The notes beneath the pieces were generated by a model, which did not search any database, was not told the origin of the DNA, and saw only the letters and a list, made by a program, of their open reading frames with translations. From an uncultured cyanobacterium (lineage in GTDB: Bacteria; Cyanobacteriota; Cyanobacteriia; PCC-6307; Cyanobiaceae): a DNA stretch of 5,896 nucleotides. Each line of letters starts with the position of its first letter. The stretch's first letter is position 1. This document shows, in pieces, positions 1-5,896 of this stretch. The stretch spans positions 1 through 5,896 of the forward strand of contig CAIZOZ010000108.1 of the NCBI GenBank assembly GCA_903934745.1. Reading direction: 5' to 3'. The position numbers and the translations under genes are program-made.

Positions 1-1
1 G

Positions 2-151
2 CGGCAGCAGCGCCCAGTTCAGGACGAACAGGACGAATCGGACTGGGATCGAGCCGAACGGCCCCCATCAGGCCGACCGCGTTCCAGGCGAGGTGAGGCG
101 CCGGGCGATCGCTTCCGCGGCCGCGATGAGGAAGATGATCCCTGGATCTGA
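2..151 (+). CDS. C-terminal end of a small charged hypothetical protein (partial)
   Basis: The second forward frame is open from the window edge to a TGA at 149-151, giving 49 visible residues. They are rich in Arg, Asp, Glu and Pro and end in the acidic, aromatic tail DEEDDPWI. The composition suggests a disordered C-terminal extension. In Prochlorococcus and marine Synechococcus a conserved hypothetical gene, remembered as a PRC-barrel-type protein, sits between dnaN and purL; this fragment lies in the same place and orientation relative to purL. The identification rests on that synteny and on the coding-like charged ending. Forty-nine open codons in GC-rich DNA are not significant alone, and no folded domain is visible. 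If the fragment is real, it argues against purL starts at 93, 126 or 135, which would overlap it. The stop lies 28 nt before the preferred purL start, compatible with cotranscription. Confidence 0.5.
   Translation, partial: RQQRPVQDEQDESDWDRAERPPSGRPRSRRGEAPGDRFRGRDEEDDPWI
105..112. repeat. HIP1 palindrome GCGATCGC
   Basis: The octamer GCGATCGC is the core of HIP1, the highly iterated palindrome over-represented in many cyanobacterial genomes. It lies inside the upstream partial reading frame. Several one-mismatch relatives (CCGATCGC, ACGATCGC) occur in purL. A single copy is weak support for a cyanobacterial origin. Confidence 0.55.
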
Positions 152-179
152 TACTGGAGGCCTGCTGCAACGGCCTGCG

Positions 180-2573
180 TTGGTCTTCTCTCCCTCTTCC
201 CCCTTTTCGGTGCCTGAAGCGCTGCGCAAGGAAGGCCTCAGCCAGAGCGACTACGAGGAAATCGTGCGTCGGCTGGGCCGCGCCCCCAACCGGGCCGAGC
301 TGGGCATGTTCGGGGTGATGTGGTCGGAGCACTGTTGTTACCGCAACTCCCGGCCCTTGTTGAGCCAGTTCCCCACCACCGGCCCCCGCATCCTGGTGGG
401 GCCAGGGGAGAACGCCGGCGTGGTGGATCTGGGGCAGGGCCAGCGCCTCGCCTTCAAGATCGAGAGCCACAACCACCCCTCCGCCGTTGAACCTTTCCAG
501 GGAGCTGCCACCGGCGTGGGGGGCATCCTGCGCGACATCTTCACGATGGGGGCGCGGCCGATCGCCCTGCTCAATGCCCTGCGCTTCGGCCCCCTAGAGG
601 ACGAGCGCAATGTCGGCCTGATGGAGGGGGTGGTGGCCGGCATCGCCCACTACGGCAACTGTGTCGGCGTGCCCACCGTGGGCGGCGAGGTGGCCTTTGA
701 TCCCAGTTACGGCGGCAACCCCCTGGTCAATGCCATGGCCCTGGGCTTGATGGAAACCGACGACATCGTCTGCTCCGGTGCCCGGGGTGTGGGCAATCCG
801 GTGGTGTACGTGGGCAGCACCACCGGCCGTGATGGCATGGGCGGTGCCAGCTTCGCCAGTGCCGAGCTCACCGAGGCCTCCCTCGACGATCGCCCCGCCG
901 TGCAGGTGGGTGATCCCTTTCTGGAAAAGGGGCTGATTGAGGCCTGTCTGGAGGCCTTCCAGAGTGGTGATGTGGTGGCGGCCCAGGACATGGGCGCCGC
1001 CGGCCTCACCTGCAGCTGTTCGGAGATGGCCGCCAAGGGTGGCCTCGGGATTGAGCTTGATCTCGATCGGGTGCCGGCGCGGGAAACCGGCATGACTGCC
1101 TACGAGTTCCTGCTGAGTGAATCCCAGGAGCGGATGCTGTTCGTGGTGCAGGCCGGCCGCGAAGAGGTGCTGATGGCTCGCTTCCGTCGCTGGGGTCTGC
1201 AGGCGGCCGTGGTCGGTCGGGTGCTGACCGAGAACGTGGTGCGGGTGCTTCAACACGGCGAGGTGGTGGCGGAGGTGCCCGCCAATGCCTTGGCCGACGA
1301 CACACCGATCAACCAGCACGAGCTGCTGGCGGAGCCCCCGGAGGCGATCCGGCGCCATTGGCAGTGGCGCGAAACCTCCCTGCCTGAGGCCACCGCCGCT
1401 GGCATCGCCCTGGGTGACGGTCGGCTGCCCTGGAGCGATGTGCTGCTGCGGCTGCTCGATGACCCCACGATCGCCAGCAAGCGCTGGGTGTATCGCCAGT
1501 ACGACCACCAGGTGCAGGCCAACACGGTGCTGCTGCCGGGTGGCGCCGACGCGGCCGTGGTGCGGTTGCGGCCCCAGCAGGGGGCCGGCTCCCTGGAGGC
1601 CTGCCAGCGCGGCGTGGCGGCTGTGGTCGATTGCCCCAACCGCTGGGTGGCGCTTGATCCGGAGCGCGGTGCGATGGCGGCCGTGGCTGAGGCGGCCCGC
1701 AATCTCAGCTGCGTCGGCGCCGAACCGCTGGCGGTCACCGACAACCTCAACTTCCCTTCGCCCGACACTGCCAGTGGCTATTGGCAGTTGGCCCTGGCCT
1801 GCCGCGGTCTGTCCACTGCCTGCGCTGCCCTCGACACCCCGGTGACCGGTGGCAACGTTTCCCTGTACAACGAAACGCGGCTGCCGGACGGCAGCATGCA
1901 ACCGATCCATCCCACGCCGGTGGTGGGCATGGTGGGGCTGGTGCATGATCTGGCCTGGATCACCGGTCTGGCCTGGCGGCATCCCGGCGACGCCATCTGG
2001 TTGCTGGGCGCGCCCCTGGAGGCTGGTGCTGGCGCGTTGGCCTCACCCGATGCCCGCGTGTCCCTGGCGGGCAGCAGCTATCTGGAGGTGATCCATGGCC
2101 AGCTCACCGGTCGCCCGCCGGAGGTGGATCTGGATCTGGAGCGCTCCGTGCAGGCCTTTCTGCGTCGGGCGATCACGGCTGGTCTGGTGGCTTCCGCCCA
2201 CGATCTCAGTGACGGTGGCCTGGCGGTGGCGGCGGCCGAAGCCTCCATCGCTTCGGGTCTGGGAGCTCACCTGGAGCTACCCGCCAGTGCCGCCCGCCTC
2301 GACCGGCTCCTGTTCGCCGAGGGGGGTGCCCGGATCTTGGTGACCGTGCCACCGTCTCAGACCGTGGCTTGGCAGCAGGCACTGGCTGGAGCGGTGACGG
2401 ACGGTGGGCCCCTGCCGGCGGCCTGTCTGGGGGTTGTGGAGGCGGGGTCCGAGCTGTCCTTCAATCAGGGCGGTCAGCAGCTGCTCGCCCTGCCGCTGGG
2501 GCAGCTACGAGACATCTATGAGGCTGCCATTCCCCGTCGCCTCGGGGTCGATTTGCCCCCCACCTCACACTGA
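180..2573 (+). CDS. purL: Phosphoribosylformylglycinamidine (FGAM) synthase, large subunit PurL
   Basis: PurL carries out the ATP-dependent conversion of FGAR to FGAM in cytoplasmic de novo purine synthesis, using ammonia channelled from the glutaminase PurQ with help from PurS. From a TTG at 180 the protein is 797 residues, the usual size of the small bacterial PurL that lacks a fused glutaminase domain. Visible signatures, in order, are SEHCCYRNSRP (49-59), FKIESHNHPSAVEPFQGA (92-109), AAQDMGAAGLTCS (268-280), LSESQERML (312-320), YRQYDHQVQANTV (438-450), AVTDNLNFPSP (518-528), PVTGGNVSLYNE (554-565) and SAHDLSDGGLAVAAAE (672-687). They cover both AIRS-like halves, and no lesion is seen. 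The start is uncertain. The frame is open from GTG 93, with ATG at 126 and 135 and GTG at 210. TTG 180 fits the usual N-terminus, about ten residues before VPEALRKEGL, and clears the upstream frame. GGAGG at 156-160 is 19 nt away, too far for an ideal ribosome site. purF does not follow. Confidence 0.97.
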   Translation: MVFSPSSPFSVPEALRKEGLSQSDYEEIVRRLGRAPNRAELGMFGVMWSEHCCYRNSRPLLSQFPTTGPRILVGPGENAGVVDLGQGQRLAFKIESHNHPSAVEPFQGAATGVGGILRDIFTMGARPIALLNALRFGPLEDERNVGLMEGVVAGIAHYGNCVGVPTVGGEVAFDPSYGGNPLVNAMALGLMETDDIVCSGARGVGNPVVYVGSTTGRDGMGGASFASAELTEASLDDRPAVQVGDPFLEKGLIEACLEAFQSGDVVAAQDMGAAGLTCSCSEMAAKGGLGIELDLDRVPARETGMTAYEFLLSESQERMLFVVQAGREEVLMARFRRWGLQAAVVGRVLTENVVRVLQHGEVVAEVPANALADDTPINQHELLAEPPEAIRRHWQWRETSLPEATAAGIALGDGRLPWSDVLLRLLDDPTIASKRWVYRQYDHQVQANTVLLPGGADAAVVRLRPQQGAGSLEACQRGVAAVVDCPNRWVALDPERGAMAAVAEAARNLSCVGAEPLAVTDNLNFPSPDTASGYWQLALACRGLSTACAALDTPVTGGNVSLYNETRLPDGSMQPIHPTPVVGMVGLVHDLAWITGLAWRHPGDAIWLLGAPLEAGAGALASPDARVSLAGSSYLEVIHGQLTGRPPEVDLDLERSVQAFLRRAITAGLVASAHDLSDGGLAVAAAEASIASGLGAHLELPASAARLDRLLFAEGGARILVTVPPSQTVAWQQALAGAVTDGGPLPAACLGVVEAGSELSFNQGGQQLLALPLGQLRDIYEAAIPRRLGVDLPPTSH

Positions 2574-3323
2574 GGGCGGCAGTCGCCAGATCCGTTCTGC
2601 GGCATGGCCACCGGCGAAGGATTGGCTGTAGGCAGCGAAGGCTTCGATCGGAACGGGGCTCTGGTAGGCCCCGATGGCCTTCCGTTTGCTTTCCAGGTGC
2701 CGTTGCTCCAGCCACAGCACCTCGGCCTCCATCCCGCTGCTCCTTCTGGTGAGATCCTCCGGGCCCCGGGGGCTGAAGACATAGGGAGCATCTTCATAAA
2801 AGGCCACGGGCAGCCCTTCCTCAGCCAGTAGCCGTGCCATCCGGTGGGCGAGCTGGTGGTCCACGTGGTTGCCCACGGCGAGCGGTGCCAGTACCAGGGT
2901 GGCTTCGGTGAGGTGGATTCGGGAGCGGAGGGAGGCGACCAGTGCCTGAGGCAGAGGGCCTTCTTCGGCGTGAAGGATCCCGAAGATGTGCTCCGGCTCG
3001 GGATAGCGCCACCCCACGCCATCGGTGCCGAGGCGGTAGAGGCAGTCCTGATGATTCAGGTCGATGTATGGCACCCCGAGGATCTCGAGGGCTTCTTGGT
3101 CCCGCTGCCGTCGCAGCTCCATCAGGTCCACCGCGCCGAATCGCTGGTGATAGGCCTCCGCCTGGGGTGACAGGTGGGGTCCCGGGTGGCCCGTGAACAG
3201 ATTGACCACGGTGACCTCCCTGCCCAGCTCTTGCCATCGATGGATGGCGCCACCCAGGGAGAAACAGGCGTCATCACGGTGGGGGGAGATGACAAGGCAC
3301 GGGCTTGGTGGGGCGGCTTCCAT
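2565..3323 (-). CDS. PIG-L/LmbE-family de-N-acetylase (putative Zn-dependent sugar deacetylase)
   Basis: This 252-residue protein has both hallmark motifs of the PIG-L/LmbE family, whose members remove N-acetyl groups from GlcNAc-type substrates using one metal ion. SPHRDDACFSLGG (13-25) is the first motif, the variant with Ala in place of the Glu of PHPDDE. By analogy with MshB, His15 and Asp18 are metal ligands and Asp17 the catalytic base. GNHVDH (151-156) is the second, with His153 as catalytic acid and His156 as third ligand. Length is typical, and there is no signal peptide or membrane segment, so it should be cytosolic or peripheral. The ATG at 3323 is chosen because GGAGG lies 8 nt upstream; a GTG at 3362 would extend the protein by 13 residues into the preceding gene. 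It begins 4 nt after the glycosyltransferase stop, implying coupled translation, and its end overlaps convergent purL by 9 bp. The family is clear; the substrate is unknown. Confidence 0.87.
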   Translation of the reverse strand: MEAAPPSPCLVISPHRDDACFSLGGAIHRWQELGREVTVVNLFTGHPGPHLSPQAEAYHQRFGAVDLMELRRQRDQEALEILGVPYIDLNHQDCLYRLGTDGVGWRYPEPEHIFGILHAEEGPLPQALVASLRSRIHLTEATLVLAPLAVGNHVDHQLAHRMARLLAEEGLPVAFYEDAPYVFSPRGPEDLTRRSSGMEAEVLWLEQRHLESKRKAIGAYQSPVPIEAFAAYSQSFAGGHAAERIWRLPPSV

Positions 3324-3327
3324 GACC

Positions 3328-4944
3328 TCAGCCTCCGGGAACGAGGGCCAGGATGCCGGCACAGAACAGCTCGTCCACCACGGCGAGATCTGTTGTGCCG
3401 AGTTCGGTGATCACGTCGTCGCCCCTGCGGCCGAGGATCCCGTGGATCAGGGCTTGTTTGTGGGGAGGGAGAACGTCGTTCGCGAGATCGGAGATGAGGG
3501 CGCCGGTGAGGTGGTTCCAGGAGCGCACTAGTGGTCCCAGGCGTATCGTCAGCTGCCCAGGATCGAGAGTTTTGATGGAAGCCTGATTCTTGTGGTCGAG
3601 GCTGGAGAGACAGGCTGCCAGATCTTTCTTCATGGTGTCATGACAATAATTTTTCAGGATAAAATCTCGCCCCCTTACGCAGGCTTTCTTCGTCGCATCT
3701 CGGCCTGCTGTGCTGTCGTGGAGAATCCGGGCCCCAACCTCGGTATAGCCGTTGCGGGCGCCGAATACCATGGCTTCACTTTCGATGATGTTGATCCCAT
3801 TGTTCTCCGGCAGAACATGTCGCATATTGCCAGATCCGTTCGTGTAGATAGGGCAGCCATGGAAGACAGACTCTAGAACGTAGATTCCAAATGCCTCCGG
3901 AACAACGTTGTAGGAAAGCCCGAAAGTGCAGGACTGGAAGATCCTGAACAGCTGGTTCCTTGGCAGCCTGGGCGTTGGAATCAACAGATCCTTCAGTCTG
4001 AGCCCCGCTTGCTTCAACTGGTCATGGAAGCGCAGCGCCCATGGGTTGGTTGGATCCAGGAGGTAGGTTTCGAGGCTGGCGAAGTCCACTTCAGTCACGA
4101 GTAGCCGTGCCTTGCGGCCCTGTTCTGCGGCAACGCGTGAAAGATAAAGCATGATCTCAAGATGGGCAATTTTATCGCTTTTCCCTGGTTGAAGAGCGTG
4201 GCCGAGGAAATCTTCCTCTTCAATTGCCTGTTCCACCGCTGGCGGCAGTTGACTCAGTGCTTTGCAATCTCCATGATCTAAATAGGAGGTAGAGAGCCAC
4301 GGCAGACCCAGTCGGATTGGCTTGACAGAATAGTAAATGTTGGCATCAATACACCATCCACTCTGCCAGCGGGGCATGGCGAGGAGTCCCTGGAGTACTT
4401 CGGCTAGGTAGAGGGAGTTTGCGAGGTAAAGATCAACATCAGCATTGCTGCTCCAGATGCCCACATTCCTTGCCATACCATGAAAGAAGATCACGTTGTG
4501 CCGAGCATTTCTTTTGCTTGGAGGGCAGATCTGGACACCGCCGTCGCAATAGAAGGCCAGATCCACTGCATTCGATGTGAGGTTGGCAACCCTTCGGGCT
4601 TCCTCCATGGCAAAGAACTGGCCGTTTTGAGTGGTCTTGTCTTGAATGGTCTCAACGTATGAAACGGAAGACAGGTTGTAGCCAAACTCTCCTAGGGCCT
4701 GCTCCAGTAGGCCGTTGATGGTGTGTGGGGCGCCAGGTTTGGGGTTCGTGGAGGCGTGATAAAAAAATATATTGGCATTTCTCTCTTTGACCGTGACTGG
4801 GGTCCACTCCACCGGCTGCTGTTGAGCGACCTTCCCGCTGGAAATCTTACCCACCGGGTTGATGGAGTCGATGGTGCGACCAGACATCGTTGACCCAAAT
4901 GAGTAATTAGTAAATGTTACAAGATCAGTTGCTGATGAAAACAT
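3328..4944 (-). CDS. Putative GT-B-fold glycosyltransferase (GT4-like)
   Basis: This 538-residue protein would transfer a sugar from a nucleotide donor to an unknown acceptor. The best evidence is the C-terminal donor-binding region at about 341-380. It contains VVPEAFGIYVLESVFHGCP, where Glu350 and Glu358 form the EX7E motif of retaining GT4-type enzymes, followed by YTNGSGNMRHVLP as in their 'G(G)xxEV' segment. Upstream, HNVIFFHGM (149-157) and DLYLANSLYLAEVL (171-184) look like the acceptor-domain strand and 'ANSxxxAEVL' helix of GT4 proteins. Residues 1-54 look low-complexity, and Met20 (ATG at 4887) is an alternative start. About 85 residues after 450 form a helical-looking extension I do not recognise. 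Hand-counted GC is about 52% for the body, well below its neighbours, but about 63% for the extension. There is no membrane helix. It sits between an AT gene and a deacetylase gene. The fold assignment is moderately secure; donor and acceptor are unknown. Confidence 0.68.
   Translation of the reverse strand: MFSSATDLVTFTNYSFGSTMSGRTIDSINPVGKISSGKVAQQQPVEWTPVTVKERNANIFFYHASTNPKPGAPHTINGLLEQALGEFGYNLSSVSYVETIQDKTTQNGQFFAMEEARRVANLTSNAVDLAFYCDGGVQICPPSKRNARHNVIFFHGMARNVGIWSSNADVDLYLANSLYLAEVLQGLLAMPRWQSGWCIDANIYYSVKPIRLGLPWLSTSYLDHGDCKALSQLPPAVEQAIEEEDFLGHALQPGKSDKIAHLEIMLYLSRVAAEQGRKARLLVTEVDFASLETYLLDPTNPWALRFHDQLKQAGLRLKDLLIPTPRLPRNQLFRIFQSCTFGLSYNVVPEAFGIYVLESVFHGCPIYTNGSGNMRHVLPENNGINIIESEAMVFGARNGYTEVGARILHDSTAGRDATKKACVRGRDFILKNYCHDTMKKDLAACLSSLDHKNQASIKTLDPGQLTIRLGPLVRSWNHLTGALISDLANDVLPPHKQALIHGILGRRGDDVITELGTTDLAVVDELFCAGILALVPGG
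3332..3336 (-). promoter_or_regulatory. Shine-Dalgarno site deciding the deacetylase start
   Basis: On the minus strand GGAGG is followed by an 8-nt spacer and ATG at 3323-3321. It lies within the last codons of the upstream glycosyltransferase gene, whose TGA falls between the site and the ATG. This favours ATG 3323 over GTG 3362 and suggests translational coupling. Confidence 0.7.
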
Positions 4945-4984
4945 TAAAAAGTTAGCTTTCTTTGGAATTCGCTCCTCTGGTGCC
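4945..4984 (-). other. AT-rich 40-nt intergenic spacer with a displaced AGAGGAG element
   Basis: Read on the minus strand, the spacer between the acyltransferase stop and the glycosyltransferase ATG starts with a good Shine-Dalgarno-like AGAGGAG (4978-4972). That element is 27 nt from the ATG at 4944, and no ATG, GTG or TTG lies at normal distance from it. The rest is AT-rich, containing AAAGCTAACTTT, whose outer 4-bp arms are complementary. I see no convincing -35/-10 pair or terminator. The element may be a remnant from before the downstream gene was altered, or chance. Confidence 0.35.
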
Positions 4985-5896
4985 TCAGCGCAATGCGTTG
5001 GCCAGCGTCACGGATATCGTTTGATCATCAGGTTCGCCGTAGCCCTGAAACAGACTGGGCAACATCAGGTCCTTGTTTCGCGGCAGCAGGTCTCGGAAGT
5101 TGGAAAGAAACCGAATGGGTCCGTACTCAAGAACCGTGAGCCGGTGTCGACGGCTCTCCCATGTCCCAAGGGGCCCAAGCGCGATTGGTTGCCGCAGGAT
5201 GGCCCAGAGGTGCTGGGGATCGAGCCTGTCCACCCGGGAACCTGTTGCACAGGAGTACCAGGGCCGCCTTCCGGGCCTGGTGGGCAGAGCGTGAAGGTCG
5301 GCCGTGAGAGCCTCGAAGGCTGGTTCCAGCAAAGGGGTATGGAACCCGTGGTTCACCCCGATGGAGGCACAGATCAGGTCCTGTTGAGTGAACCAGGCCA
5401 GCACCTCCTGGAAGTACCCGGTGGGGCAGGCGGCCAGATGGGCCCCGGATCCCCCCAGGAAGCTGAAGATGGGTGCGTTCTCAAAGGAGGGGGGAAAGGA
5501 GGTGGGGAAGGGGCCATTCACGAAGTAGCAGACCACTGGCTCTGTGGTGGTCTCGATCACGCGACTGATCCTCAGCAACCATCCCAGCACATCTCGCTCC
5601 GTACAGACACCGGAGATGGTGGCGGCCACCAGCTCCCCCAGGCTGTAGCCGATCAGTAAGCCGGGCACAGGGGCTTCGGCCACCACCGCCCGGGTCAGGA
5701 GCAGGGTGTGCAGATAGGTGGAGAGGGCGGTGCGGGCCAGGGGGGAGAGCCAGGGGGGAGTGGCGATTCCCTGCAGGAAGGGGAGGAGCGGCGGGAGCCC
5801 CAGGTCTTCGAGGATGGGCTCCAGGGCCCCATGCTCCTGGAGCAGCAGGGGATCCCGACCATGAACGGCAGCCAGGGGGCCGGGCTCGAAGGAGCC
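4985..5896 (-). CDS. Acyltransferase (AT) domain protein, FabD/polyketide-synthase type (5' part outside window)
   Basis: The frame is open from the right window edge to a TGA at 4987-4985, giving 303 visible residues; the true start lies beyond 5896. ATs of this class move an acyl group from CoA to acyl carrier protein through an acyl-Ser intermediate. The nucleophile elbow is GYSLGE (83-88; Ser85), followed by the usual LVAATISG helix. The catalytic His is His186 in NHGFHTPLLEP (182-192), matching the AFHSPLMEP motif of PKS ATs. LEYGP (256-260) matches the 'EvGPg' strand, and a short tail ends the protein. The N-terminal FPGQGSQ motif is not in view. Hence it could be a stand-alone AT or the last domain of a larger synthase. 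Two departures are Tyr for His in GHSxGE, and Ile110 (preceded by Arg109) where malonyl-selective enzymes have Arg. No carrier or ketosynthase domain is visible. It is the first visible gene of the operon. Confidence 0.82.
   Translation of the reverse strand, partial: GSFEPGPLAAVHGRDPLLLQEHGALEPILEDLGLPPLLPFLQGIATPPWLSPLARTALSTYLHTLLLTRAVVAEAPVPGLLIGYSLGELVAATISGVCTERDVLGWLLRISRVIETTTEPVVCYFVNGPFPTSFPPSFENAPIFSFLGGSGAHLAACPTGYFQEVLAWFTQQDLICASIGVNHGFHTPLLEPAFEALTADLHALPTRPGRRPWYSCATGSRVDRLDPQHLWAILRQPIALGPLGTWESRRHRLTVLEYGPIRFLSNFRDLLPRNKDLMLPSLFQGYGEPDDQTISVTLANALR
5737..5760. repeat. Tandem pair of 11-bp CCAGGGGGGAG units
   Basis: CCAGGGGGGAG occurs at 5737-5747 and again at 5750-5760, a 13-bp period. 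It lies inside the acyltransferase frame, so the copies are read in different phases (APPWLSPLA region). It is probably chance within Pro/Leu-rich GC-rich coding DNA, but is a plausible slippage or sequencing-error site. Confidence 0.4.

Noticed and set aside
594..1982. A 462-codon open frame antisense to purL
   Set aside because: purL is a clear conserved gene in the other direction. The antisense protein is His/Gly/Gln-rich with no motif, typical of a shadow frame opposite GC-rich coding DNA.
2574..2600. GGCG/CGCC stem just after the purL stop as a terminator
   Set aside because: The stem is only 4 bp, has no following T-tract, and lies within the last codons of the deacetylase gene.
2844..3170. 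Forward-strand open frames across the deacetylase gene
   Set aside because: They mirror the minus-strand gene with its PHRDD and NHVDH motifs and have no domain or ribosome site of their own.
4887..4944. AT-rich start of the glycosyltransferase gene as an internal promoter (TTGTAA-like and TAATTA-like boxes)
   Set aside because: The boxes do not have convincing -35/-10 spacing, and AT-richness extends over the whole gene, so such matches are expected by chance.
5486..5514. G-rich stretch on the + strand that could form a G-quadruplex
   Set aside because: It simply encodes Pro/Ser/Phe residues on the minus strand, and the G-runs are unevenly spaced. Nothing else points to a regulatory role.
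5021..5659. A 212-codon forward open frame opposite the acyltransferase
   Set aside because: Its Gly/Gln/Pro-rich sequence has no recognisable motif, while the opposite strand carries the catalytic Ser and His motifs of an AT.
1..5896. Mobile element, integrase, tRNA or attachment site that might explain the synteny break
   Set aside because: No transposase or integrase frame, terminal inverted repeat, target duplication or tRNA-like cloverleaf could be seen by eye in the window.

Overview
The window most likely comes from a high-GC unicellular cyanobacterium of the Synechococcus/Cyanobium type. The main evidence is a purL gene whose protein reads like picocyanobacterial PurL (LGRAPNRAELGMFG, SEHCCYRNSRP). 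It is preceded by the tail of a small charged protein, as in the dnaN - hypothetical - purL arrangement known from these organisms. One HIP1 palindrome (GCGATCGC) is also present. No rRNA, tRNA, CRISPR array or recognisable insertion sequence is visible.

Layout. On the + strand, about 50 C-terminal codons of a small arginine- and acid-rich protein (2-151) are followed by a complete purL (about 180-2573; purine synthesis). On the - strand, converging on purL, lies a compact three-gene unit transcribed from the right edge leftwards. It consists of a polyketide/fatty-acid-type acyltransferase (AT) running off the window (4985-5896), a putative GT-B glycosyltransferase (3328-4944) and a PIG-L/LmbE-type de-N-acetylase (2565-3323). 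The gaps are 40 and 4 nt, so the three are probably one operon. purL and the deacetylase gene overlap tail to tail by 9 bp. There is no gene-free stretch over 300 bases.

How the genes may work together. A GT-B sugar transferase followed by a PIG-L deacetylase is the logic of MshA/MshB, BshA/BshB and PIG-A/PIG-L: attach GlcNAc, then remove the acetyl group. An AT-type enzyme upstream adds the possibility of a new acyl group, so the operon may make an acylated amino-sugar product or belong to a larger polyketide/glycolipid cluster. This is inference from family membership and order; no substrate can be read from the sequence.

Points of interest. (i) purF, normally next to purL in marine picocyanobacteria, is not here. 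(ii) The glycosyltransferase body is only about 52% GC by hand count, in a window otherwise around 63-70%, and its last ~85 codons return to high GC, so the gene looks mosaic. (iii) The AT has GYSLGE in place of GHSxGE and, by eye alignment, Ile where malonyl-selective ATs carry Arg. All GC figures are hand counts on individual sequence lines.
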